From contig OZ020525.1 in NCBI GenBank assembly GCA_963971425.1, positions 16,188,187-16,252,186 on the forward strand: DNA of 64,000 bases, in the 5' to 3' direction. A program made the position numbers and the translations under genes. The notes under the pieces are model-generated. The model made no database searches. It had not been told where the DNA came from and saw nothing but the letters and a program-made list of their open reading frames with translations. Each line of letters begins with the position of its first letter. Within the stretch, counting starts at the first letter, position 1. The stretch comes from Bryoerythrophyllum caledonicum. Taxonomy: Eukaryota > Streptophyta > Bryopsida > Pottiales > Pottiaceae. Shown one piece after another: positions 1 through 10,400 of this stretch.

Positions 1-1151
1 ATGCCTCGCGCGGCGTCGATGATGGGGTTGTCGTTCACGGAGTTGATCTCGCGCTCGATGGCGTGGGTGGCAGCGCGCACCACTTCGACCTGCGGCCCGA
101 GCCACTGCGGGGACGTGCGCAGCGCGTACCGGTCCTGCTTCGGCTTCTTCAAAGGATCGGTCTCGTTCACCTTGGCGGCGGCCTTCATGAAATCGCTCCC
201 ATCCAAGAGCCACTCCATCACGGCCGCGGCCTCCATCTGCCCGGGGTGATGCTTCAGCTTGTGCGTCAACGGATCAGCGAACTCCGGCTTCCCCTGCATC
301 ACCTCGCAGAAGAGCGCGGACAGAACCTCGGCGAGGAGCGCGAGCAGATTCGCGTCGAAGCAGACGGTGGACGCCAGCGCAGACCCCACCGCGGTGCCGT
401 TCACGAGCGCCAGCCCTTCCTTGGGCTGCAGCTCGAACGGCTTCTCGACGCCGGCGATGCGCAAGCCCTCCAGGGCGGACACCTCACGTCCGTCCTCCGT
501 GATGGCGACGGAGTTCGGGCGCGCGGTGAGCAGCCCGGCGATGTACGACAAGGGCACCAAGTCGCCGGACGCCGTCACGGTCCCGCGCAGCGGCAGCTTG
601 GGCGTGACGTGCGCGTTCAGGAGCTTCTCCATGGCCGCGAGAATCTCCCACCGGATGCCCGAGTAGCCCTGCATCAGCGTGTTGGTGCGCACCAGCATTG
701 CGGCGCGGGCGGTCTCGGCCGGCAGCGAGTGGCCCTTCACGAGCACGCCCGCGTTCAGGAAGCGGATGAGCTCGCGCTGGAGCTCCACGCCCTGCTGCGT
801 GCGGCGGTGCGAGGTGGCGCCGAACCCCGTGGTGACGCCGTAGATGTCCCCGCCGCTCATGATCTTGCTGAGCACCCAGTTGGACGACTCGTCCACCCTC
901 GCCTTCGCATTGGCCGCGTCCAGCACGACCTGGACCTCCGGCCTGCGCGCTATGGCGGTCACTTGGCCCACGGTCAGGTTCACGCCCTCGATCGCGACCT
1001 CGTCGGAGTCGAAGTATGTCGCCACCATGCGCTTGATCTCGTCCAAATGGTTGCCTTCCATGGCCGCCGCTGTCTTGGCCCAGTTGAGGGGATCCGCGCC
1101 GACTGATCCATTGCAGAAAGCCGCCTCATCGAGCTTCATCTGTGGAGCCAT
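1..1151 (-). CDS. PAL: Phenylalanine ammonia-lyase, copy A (5' part only)
   Basis: Encodes the first ~383 residues of a PAL, which deaminates L-phenylalanine to trans-cinnamate at the start of phenylpropanoid synthesis. The start codon is at 1149-1151 and the rest lies beyond the window edge. Visible landmarks are the catalytic-loop Tyr in IYGVTTGFG (~104), the Phe-Leu pair in RFLNAG (~131-132) typical of Phe- rather than Tyr-preferring enzymes, the Ala-Ser-Gly triad (194-196) that forms the MIO cofactor, and the NDNP motif (~373-376). There is no intron. Over this stretch I see no residue difference from copy B (33888-36020). The truncation is by the window, not by a lesion I can see. Confidence 0.95.
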   Translation of the reverse strand, partial: MAPQMKLDEAAFCNGSVGADPLNWAKTAAAMEGNHLDEIKRMVATYFDSDEVAIEGVNLTVGQVTAIARRPEVQVVLDAANAKARVDESSNWVLSKIMSGGDIYGVTTGFGATSHRRTQQGVELQRELIRFLNAGVLVKGHSLPAETARAAMLVRTNTLMQGYSGIRWEILAAMEKLLNAHVTPKLPLRGTVTASGDLVPLSYIAGLLTARPNSVAITEDGREVSALEGLRIAGVEKPFELQPKEGLALVNGTAVGSALASTVCFDANLLALLAEVLSALFCEVMQGKPEFADPLTHKLKHHPGQMEAAAVMEWLLDGSDFMKAAAKVNETDPLKKPKQDRYALRTSPQWLGPQVEVVRAATHAIEREINSVNDNPIIDAARG

Positions 1152-1420
1152 AGAGCTCAGTGTGCTGCACGTTGTCCAATTAGAAACCTCTCAGCCTGTG
1201 ATGTCCCAGAATGCTGAATATTTATTTCTGGCTGAAGAGTTGATCTTAGAAATCTCTACAGAAACGAACGATTGAAGCACCTCGACTGAGATCGATGAGG
1301 AGCTGGAATGTGAGACCAAGGACATATATGAGAATGAATGATCGAAGCGCCTCGACTGAGATGAGGAGTTGGAGTGTGAAGCCCAGGATTTACATGAGAA
1401 TGGACACGGAGAGAAACGAC
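1152..1420 (-). promoter_or_regulatory. PAL copy A promoter with duplicated core unit
   Basis: Upstream of PAL A a unit of about 60-70 bp occurs twice (about 1268-1340 and 1340-1410). Each contains a CTCGACTGAGAT-type block followed by a TATA-like stretch read on the minus strand (around 1323-1332 and 1388-1396). PAL C has only one such unit, with a better TATA box. The duplicated units probably give two alternative core promoters. The start sites are inferred. Confidence 0.45.
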
Positions 1421-3690
1421 GTGACTTTGAATTCCACGGCGACTGTGGGGTCAAATGGGGCTTGCATGAGGACGTCCGCGTTTCCTTTCATAATCTCGGG
1501 GCACACTTTTTGACCTCTCACTGAGAAAGTTCAGAAAAAGGGGGGCCGTCAACGTGGTGACGTACGTAAAATTGTAGTAAACAGTTGAGGGCTTGAACCG
1601 CCAGTTCGTTGTTGGATGAGTTATTGACCTGGAGTCGTCTTCGGGTCTTCATTATGGGAGCCCAGTTCAAAATACAGGGTGACCTTTTCCGAGCTCGACT
1701 TTCAGATTCTCTCACTGTTCATGGTATTGGGGTGAAGAATGATTTGTGGTTTCCTTTCCTCGGCGCTGTTCATGGACGCGCTCTGCCGTGACGACAAATC
1801 ACGGAGCTGGCTGAGAGAATATTCGCCTGACCAGGCTACCAATACAGCTCTCACCATCCCTGGAAAAGGAGGAGACTCCACAGTTTCGCACCCTTTTCGT
1901 GGATCATATTCCAAGACACCGATGGTGCGTGAAGTTTTCTGGGGTGATGCACTGATGTACAAGTGTGAAGTATTCCTGGCGTTCGGCATCGCTTTGGTAT
2001 CCCTCATGCTAGGTGGACGTACTGCGAGGCTGGGATGGGTGAGGGTATGCTGGTGAGGATCTGGGAGTCTGGTTGTGAGTTTGATTTGGAGCCTGATGGA
2101 AAGAGTATACAAATCTAGTGAACGTCGGAAGTAGTTTCGGTGGTCCTTCAATAGTAAACTCCATTTAGTATATTTTGCAACTCATTACCAAACTCTCGGT
2201 GTTTACCTCCTGACTCCTACCCTTGAGTGATACCTCTAGTGTTTGTCCTTCGTGGTCAACCATGGCAAGTCAAGTTTTGTCTGCTGGTGTCGTCTGGCCA
2301 CGTCACCAAAACCGGTCCTCCATCCTAGAGTTTGAGTGACTTATCAGCACGTTGAGTGCACTGGAAGCCCTAGGCACAAAAAAGTGATTTTCGTGAACTT
2401 TGTGAATTTCATGAAATTCGTAAAACTACCGCCGTCACGCTGGTGGCCATTGTCATCCAATGCATCTTCTACTTCGCCTGCAAGTCGTATCACCAGGAAA
2501 TCATCGACTTGGCCACGTTGGCGGAAGACCTGGAAGGTTGCCTGAGAGATTACTTGCCCCTCGCTGGACCTGCAGACTCACTTGGCGCTCTAGATGCCCA
2601 GCTTGAAGATGCCGAGCTTGAAGAGATTTGAAGCAAATAAGGAGTAAAGAGTTTAGTCGTAGTAAGGCTTGATCAGTTGTACAACTTTCCTAGTATCCCA
2701 TTCACGGAGTTTCTGACTGAAGAGGACTTACTGTGTCGTCGTTTACTGAGGACGCCGCACAAGTCTACTCATCTCGACGTTTCCTTCCTCATCTTCATAG
2801 ACTGAAACGAGGGCTTGGCGCTCCTACAGCATGATTGGCAATGTTTTGCAAGCAGACGGTCGCTATATATGTTATTTTGTTCATGCATCGATAACTGGGT
2901 CCTGTTCCAAGTTGGCAGGGGTGAGACGAGATTTGCGATGCAGGTTGATATGTTTGGGATGATTGATCGCGGGATAGATGGCATGGAGACTTGACCCAGG
3001 CTCATGGTGTTAGGGCACTGGTTGTTGTTGTTGCAGCATGATAATCTCCCGCGCGTGTTGAAAGGTGATTGTGCCTGCTCTGATTAGAAACCTCTTCCAC
3101 GTGCCTTCTCCACCATTGTCGCGAACCCAGAGATCCTGCAAGAGGCACTGAACTACTGCAACTTTTGGCAGAGGGAAAGTGATACAGAGGTCGTACGCAC
3201 GTCGACAGTGGTAAAGGAGCCTGCATAATTCTTCAACATGTCTTGGGAGCCATCCACCAAAGATCTGAAATGACAAATCTGTGAAACTGCATGTCATATT
3301 AGCTCAAGCAATGTTTTGAAGGACAACCACCTCATGCGCAACGACATTGAACTAACCTGGCATAGAATGCAACAAATCCAGATGCCACAACAACTGGTAA
3401 AGAGAAGGCACACTGCTCCTGTTCTCTCTTCAACATAGTATGTGGCATGGTATTCATTGTATTTTTGTGTATTTTATGTACTTTGCATTGTATTCCTAGC
3501 TTTTCCATGAGTTCTATACCTCCAAATCATGATCTAGATTTAGTAGAGTGTTCTTGTAATGTGTGCGCAACTATGAACTTCAAATTTCACAACCTAGCTA
3601 ATTCCTTATGGATTCCATGCAAATTGAGATTTAACACATCTAGAGTCCACATTTGCGTCTTGTGGGCTCCAAAGGGTTAAAAACGCAATA
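1420..3690. repeat. PAL upstream segment shared with copy B
   Basis: This stretch is nearly identical to 36290-38549 upstream of PAL B, apart from small indels and substitutions (for example around 2030, 2560 and 2880). Similarity stops abruptly after the word AACGCAATAT at about 3690, which marks the end of a duplicated segment. I see no convincing gene in it. The short open frames are not conserved in length between the copies. Confidence 0.8.
3430..3683. repeat. Dispersed repeat, three copies in window
   Basis: A block beginning TATGTGGCATGG and containing TTTTCCA(T/A)GAGTTC and TAATGTGTGCGCAA occurs here, at about 38290-38540 (nearly identical) and in diverged form at about 23172-23390. 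Two copies belong to the PAL segmental duplication. The third stands alone, so the block is a dispersed repeat of unknown type. Confidence 0.7.
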
Positions 3691-3737
3691 TTTGGAAAAA
3701 CGTCACATGGCACATGAAAATGACGTTTTTCCAAATA
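3689..3737. repeat. 17-bp perfect inverted repeat at duplication breakpoint
   Basis: Bases 3689-3705 (TATTTGGAAAAACGTCA) and 3721-3737 are exact reverse complements around a 15-base loop. The hairpin starts where similarity between PAL segments A and B ends. Confidence 0.8.
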
Positions 3738-5735
3738 CTAATGACACCAACCACAAAGACCTACAAGGTAAAGTTCATGAAGAATTTGTAAACTCTATTT
3801 GCAGGCCTTGAGTTCAGTTATGAAAATTGCATAAATTCATAAATCCGTGGAATCTGCATTTATTTTTGAAAAGCAGTGATCCTTGAAATCAGGTTTTGGA
3901 TTTGAAACCCATTTTCAAGGGTCACTGTTTTTTAATAGAAAAAGCAAAGCCATTTCGTGCGGTTTAGAATTATTGTCATGCCCACGAACTTTTTTGTCAT
4001 GTCCTGGTGGTTGCTTGGGGTGCATGGGGTTGGTGGGGAGTATATTGGGGTGGAGACAAAGAGTAAGGGGAGAGCTTGAGCGTTGGGGAGGGGTCGCAAC
4101 TAGGGAGCTGGGGGTGGTGTGAGCGCTGGAGATGGATTTTAATTCTGCAAGGGATGGAGGGTTGGGTAATGGTTGATGAAACAAGTGGAATGGATTGATG
4201 AAACTGAAGGAATGGGTTGATGAAATTGGGGAGGGGGTTATCACCATATTCATTAAATTGGAAGATTTCTTTGACTTTGAAAGGTGTGAATGGTTTTCCC
4301 AATAGTAATTGTTTGGCCACTTTGAGGTCGACTCAAGTTGAATATGTACCCCAATATGTACTCCAATTGTAAATACTTGACAAATTGCATTGAACAAATT
4401 CATTAAACATTTGCATGTTTAGGTCAATTGAAGCTTCAAATATTATTTCGACAGGCTCTAAATCCCCCAATTTGATGAATATGGTGTTGCTAATGAAATT
4501 CAAGTAGTCAATGAAACTTGGAGAAGGGGTTCAATTTGATTCCCACGAATTCAGCTATTGTGATGTTCTTTTAAAATAATAACCCCTGAAAATGGGTTTC
4601 CGATCCAAAATCTATTTTTGAAGGTCATTGTATCTCAAAAATTAGCAAAGCCACTCCTTGTAGTTTAAGATTCGTGTCATGCCCGAGAATTTCTTGATCA
4701 TGCCGTGGTAATTGCTTGGGGTGCATATGGTTGCATTTAAGATTACGTCTGAGAAGGAAGTGTGAGTTGTGATTGTTTTCCTCATGAGAGGTGCTTGGAG
4801 GAGGTAGTGGGAAGATAAATGCCATTAGATGCTCTGTTCATGGTTGTTGGAGGTTTAATTGCACTTCTAATAATTTGTTCTCATTTTACAGATTATGAGC
4901 ATAGAACAAAAGTCAACTCTGATAGTGGAAGACTTGGATATCACGACAGAGAGGATGGACCAAAAAGTCATTGATCTTGTGGTTGCGCTATGACATCAAC
5001 ACAGTATGTGAGCTTCACTCACATGCAACAAAATCACTTCAACGGAAGAGAACTTAATATGTTTAAGATCAGGTTATAGCTAACAATGAGTATATGTGTG
5101 AACATGAGATTTGTCCAAAGGGCAATACTATGTGTAATTGCAGTTTCAACAATGGTTATATGAGCTTAGTTTAGAGACGGTCGATGAATAAATAAACAAC
5201 AAGAAATGGTTTATGAAACAAGCTGATAACTACTAGTAACTATACTAACAAGTATTGCCTATGAAAGTATGGATTTTGCTGGGACTAACAGAAGGAAAAA
5301 GGGTTATGACAGACACACTTCCTAAGAGTCTGAAAATGAACACCCTCCTCACTTCAATGTCATTCTAAATCTGAAAATGCCACATAGAAGAACAACAATA
5401 AGCAATAGCCATTCATACATTATATTTGGCAAGTTGTGGAGAAAAGAAGAGAGCAATGAAAGTACGTAACAATAAAAGTAATTTACTTCATTTCATTTGC
5501 GTCTTGGAAATTGTGGAGGTTGAAGATTATGCTGAGGCATAACATGAATGTCGAGAGGTGATGATACAAAACCTAGATGGTTGTCCAAGACATTATGGAG
5601 GAAGTGTAACTGCATTTTGAAACAAAGCTTTAAATCTTGAAAAAATTCGAGGGGGGGTAACCATTGGATCTTGTATCATCCAAAGTAGGTTTTCTTGTGT
5701 GTTGGCAGACAAGTCAAAACCGGCGTGTCCAATAG
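3738..5735. repeat. Repeat-derived region, no gene seen
   Basis: Two diverged tandem units of about 0.7 kb are visible. The block 3890-4040 (with TGCTTGGGGTGCAT) recurs at 4565-4740. In inverse orientation, 4270-4440 resembles the H repeat at 20900-20940 plus 21783-21935, and it gives an uninterrupted version of the site where the 20940-21771 insert landed. 4900-5735 is AT-rich with no convincing coding sequence. Confidence 0.55.
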
Positions 5736-5933
5736 GGCCTGTACCTTAGGTCGCAAATTCTCACCCTTAGATGTCTATTGACATATGGCTAAATAGAAGA
5801 TGTGAGCATCCACATTTATGTCTTGCTTCAAAACAGTTATATATTCGATCATTTCTTTCCAAATATTGAAGGCGTGCGTGGTTTCATCAACCAAATCCGA
5901 AACATAACCCTTGGACTTTAGGTCTTCAATGTA
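5736..5933. repeat. H repeat, copy 1, left part
   Basis: Matches 50853-51046 of the second H copy closely (AGGTCGCAAATTCT, TATTGACATATGGCT, GGACTTTAGGTCTTCAATGTA). Similarity breaks at the TA at 5932-5933 and resumes at 20085 on the far side of the Tc1/MULE nest. Confidence 0.85.
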
Positions 5934-6524
5934 TAGTCCCCTCCACAAAGTAAGGCAACCTCCTATGGGTCAGCTCACATGTGTTACATAGTTGATTTGA
6001 TTGAACATCCAAATTAGGAAGTTGATTCAGCCAAGATAAATTGCAAATATATAATTATAGTATTTGAGAATGCATTTATGAGCCGTCAGTGGCTTCTAGA
6101 CTAGTAATTCCATGTGTTACATCAATTTGAGTACCATGTGGTATTGTAGCTTTTTGAAGCAATGCGGATATTTTGGAGAATAGGGAGCTCTATGAGTACC
6201 TAAGTCACTCAATTTTGCTTGCATTGTCATGAAGTTGAGTAGTTGTGATGATCTGTGAGTTGAGAAGGTCACTCTTACCTAGAAGGTTTTGCTACAAAAT
6301 TTGATTTCTTGTGATGTTGTAGTTAATGTTGGTTTAATAGCTCATAGAATTGTTGTCTTTGTCATTTAGCAAGTTCATTTTCACTCTCCCTCACTAGTAC
6401 CATGACAAGTTACTTCTTATCAATAGAAGAGCAGAGTTTTATTGTAGGAATGAACACAGCTGGAGCATCTTTGAGTGAAATTGCAAATGTAGTTGGAAAA
6501 TCAAAAAGGAACATTTCATTAGTC

Positions 6525-6534
6525 CTCAAGAGAT
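6525..6534. repeat. MULE target-site duplication, left
   Basis: CTCAAGAGAT here and at 18972-18981 directly flank the MULE termini. Length (10 bp) fits the 9-11 bp known for Mutator-like elements. Joining the flanks at one copy restores the Tc1 helix-turn-helix frame. Confidence 0.9.
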
Positions 6535-6584
6535 CAGGATTGCTATCTTGTGAGCCGTGAGCGGCGAGCGGCGAGCGGTGAGCA
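6535..6584. repeat. MULE left terminal inverted repeat
   Basis: After CAG(N4)GCTATCTTGTGAGC the repeat continues as tandem GAGCGGC/GTGAGCG-type heptads. The reverse complement of 18922-18971 gives the same layout with scattered differences. Confidence 0.85.
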
Positions 6585-6921
6585 CTGAATTTTATTGTTT
6601 TTTTTTCCACAATTTTTTTACAAAATTTGAAAGCAAGGCCTATGGCCGTAGGTTATATTTAGTCTATCTTGACAGATGTAAAAAATCATGTAAAACTCTA
6701 CAATATTTGGACATATTGAAGTATGAATTGTTGACAACTTGATGGTCCTAGAGCAACAATTTTTCTTCAAAATGAAAGGGGCACTTATGGGTTTGGTATT
6801 TAGGTTAGGATAACAAAACAGGTTTGAATTACTCATTGGTCGTATTTGTATTTATTTCATTGAGAATAAAACTCTCCCAATAATTGAAAAATTAAAAGGA
6901 TTAATGGAAGGCCATACCCTT

Positions 6922-7053
6922 ACAATACATAGATGATACCCATATAATACCAAGGCGATATCCATATAATACCTAGGTGATATCCATATCATACCTAGGT
7001 GATATCCATATCATACCTAGGTGATATCCATATCATATCTAGGTGATATCTGT
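6922..7053. repeat. Six 22-bp subterminal direct repeats
   Basis: Six head-to-tail units of exactly 22 bp begin at 6922, 6944, 6966, 6988, 7010 and 7032, with a unit close to ATACCTAGGTGATATCCAT plus 3 bases. Units 3-5 are almost identical. Each contains CCTAGG and GATATC palindromes. Such arrays near transposon ends often bind transposase, but that role is inferred here. Confidence 0.85.
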
Positions 7054-7423
7054 GGTGTGGGAACCACCTGTAATTGAGAATTTGACATACTTCAATAAAA
7101 AGTGGTTGATACCAACGATTGCGTATGGTACGAAGCACGGAAACACGTTCATGTTGTTTAGCGTACTATAAAAGACGTGGTAAATTCTCTACATTACTAC
7201 AATTTCTTATGAATTTTATAAAGTACTCAGTTTTGTCTACATGTAATACACAACAATACCTTGGTTTATGGATGGATTGAATAATGGAATAGAGTTGTTT
7301 GATAATGTGTTAAATCATTCCATGTGTTTCAATTAATATAAGATGGGACATCGACAATTTCAAAGATAATATAAAACAAAAGTAGGCCCCATATAAAATT
7401 AAAAAACAATCCAAATAGAGGAA
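7054..7423. other. MULE left internal spacer
   Basis: AT-rich and without an open frame of interest. It contains the presumed 3' end of the accessory gene. Confidence 0.5.
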
Positions 7424-10400
7424 TCACAAATCCTCCGCTGAAAAGTCATCAAAGTCATCCTCGTCCAAACAAGGGGCACTGCTTTCCGACCCACTACCAT
7501 CAGCCTCATCGTCTACGAATTGCCTTGCGATGGACCTATGACGGGGTGCTCGAGGAACACCTGGAGGGGATGATCGTGCTGCCATCGCATTTGCAACACC
7601 ACCATCCCAAGGAGCCAAATCATATGTCCGTGGCGGACTATTAACCAGCTTTGACAACCTTAACAACATCCCCTCCCGCGTTGTTGATGGTGAAGCCATC
7701 AACGACCTCGACCAAGTGCAAAAATCAAAGCAATTGTGTTGTTAAAGTCAGAAATAAAATTACAAACTCTCTAAATCACATGGATGCAAAATTCACCAAA
7801 GAAGTAGAGAACTTACTTACAAGTTCTCTTACGAGCCGTCTTCACCTCTGGCTCATCGTCATCGAGCTCCAAGGGGCGCTTACGAGACTCCTCCTCCACC
7901 GCTGGTGCCATTGCTGACTCCACCTCCACCGATCTCGGAATCAAGGGTTGGAGGACCCCCTTAACCAAATCCAGGTCAGACTCCAATGCCAAGATGTGGC
8001 GCTTTAGAGCCTTGCAAGCCTTGATTGATGCCCCTGTACAAGATAAACAAAATAATTAGTACTAGAGTTGTAATACAAAGAAGGATAATATAATTTGACG
8101 TAGTAAGAATACTTACCAGTAGATGCTGTCAAATCAAAAACTACGTCGTCCTCCTAGGTGCAAAGGTCAATCAAAGCCTCCATGAGGTTCGTAGACTTCT
8201 CCCGCGCTCCCCGCCATGGCTCCATGGTGGTCCCTCTCATCGTCAGCGTGTCCTGTGTAATAAGATTGGTCAAGTGACCATCCGAGGACAGCTGAATCCC
8301 TTCGCGAATCAGCTCCACCTTATCATAGAAAGAAAAAGGGGCTGCTGACTCAGACTTCCTCACAGAGCACTTCACCATGAAGCACTTGTGAGTGCGCCCG
8401 GGTTGCCCATCGCGCGAGAGTGGCAAGCCATTAATGGCAAACCACTTTGTCTCCTCGACGAACTCTGCCCAGTCTGCCCAACCAAGAAGTTCATTGGAAA
8501 TGAACTTCGAGTCTGGATAAAACACGATGAGTGGCGCTCCGTCACGAAGCAGCTCTCCAACCATCTCAAAACAACGGTGAATGAAAGGAGATTCCATCTT
8601 GCCTCTCTCGTTCAGCTGAGTTGGATGCTCGTTCCAACTGGGCACTTTAGTGCCACAATGAATCCCTGGGACTGGCAACCCCTCCGGCACGTCTATGATC
8701 ACCATGTCCACCAAACCAAGATCACAAGGATCTCCACGCAAGGTTCGGAGCCTAGAGCCAGCATGTGCCTTCGCAAATTGGCGCAACTCGGTCCAAACTG
8801 GGGGGTAGTCAGCATCTTCGGAGATATCGTCAAAGAGAGGCATGATGGAGAAGGCACTCTCACACATCACCAACACTCCAACAGAAGAATCAATCTGCTC
8901 GATCACTGGGATTGTGTACACAGTCTGCGAAGGCTTCGTAATGAATGCTGAGGGCCGGCTGCTGGCTGATGGCGAAATTCCGTGCAACGGTGCAACCGCA
9001 GCAGGAATGGCAATCGATGCACCCACCCCAAATTGAGCAATGAGCTTCTCGGGTCCCTCCCTCAACACCAACGCGGCCAACTCTTTGTTCCTCTCCTTGA
9101 CTTCCTTCTTCAGTGTCTTGGCAGTCTCCTTCTCCACCCTGAGGGCTTCTTTCTCCGCCGCCTTAGCTGCCACCTTCGCTGCCTTTGTAGCTGCTGCCTC
9201 TCTCTCTTTTGCAGTCAACTCTACATCCACTAGCGCAACCATTGAGGGGACCGATGGAGGAAGCATCCCGTCATCACCACCTGAGACGGGTAAGGAGTCA
9301 CAGCGAGACCTTAGCTGCATCTCCTCGCCCGGGGTAGGATCAGAATCCTTCAGCTCCAAGAACCAAGGGCACTGCTCCAAGTGGTGACGAGAGAAGCGTC
9401 GCAACTGCACCTCCGTGAAGATGCACTGGACATCAGTGGGATCCGTCCACATATTCAAGCGAATCGGAAGCTGTTCAGGCTGCATGGCTCCCTTGGCAAG
9501 AAGCTCTCTCCAAAAGTAGCGAAGCACAGCCCTCTTCATCGATCTCTCACACTCGGGCTGCGTTAGAAACTCCTCGGTCTTCGTGAACCCAATCTTCTTC
9601 CCCACATGGGCAGAAAACGCTTTGTCCCACAGCCTGATGCACCACGATTCGATCCATGCTCCAATCCCTTTCACGGGATTGGGAAGCCCTTCCGTCTGGA
9701 TGACAAGATTGTCCTCCTGGACAATCTCCGCAAATTTCTTCTCACATTCGTCTTCCAGCTGAAACCAACCAAACAACAAGTTAGACATAGAAAATATTAG
9801 CAATGAAAATCTACATTAACTAAAATGCCATGATATGGAAAACTTACCCCAGCCCAGAAGGCAGCTCTATCGATCCACCCTCGAAGACTTGTGTCTGAAG
9901 CTGGAGATTTTGGGAAGTGATACTCCTCCCTGCTCAACTTGCTCATGTTCCACCACTTACACCAGCGTGCCTTGAACTTTGATGGCACCTTCATGGTACA
10001 AAACAGTTGTAACTTCTCCGATGTCATCTCCGGCTTGAACTGGTAAATGTCAAAATGACGCAACACCTAAACAAAAGACACACAAAATTTGTGTCAATTT
10101 GGTATACATTCAAACTAATTTGGAAATAAAAAATTTGAGAAACAATGAATAGGACTGTGGACAGTAAGAAAACTTAAAAGATCAAACCTCTTTGAAGAAG
10201 TCTTCGCCATTAACCGGATTGGCAACTGCCAATAGTCGATTGAAACTGGTTTGACACGAGACCTTCTTCTTCTGCACCGCGTCTGTGCACTTACTCACCA
10301 ACTCAGTAGAACTCCCTTCGCGGTCCTCACCATTGCCAGTAACGAGAGTGTCCCTATACTGTCGAATGCATTCCTCCTGAACGGCAATTAAATCACGCTG

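Noticed and set aside
8900-8930. Calling the accessory protein an active DNA methyltransferase
   Set aside because: The motif is DVPEG rather than DPPY/NPPY, and no clear SAM-binding FxGxG motif was found, so only the fold is suggested.
8154-9803. Treating this as a complete 549-residue single-exon gene
   Set aside because: The first ~15 codons are intron-like, a good acceptor lies at 9759-9760, and the frame continues after the TAG into further exons.
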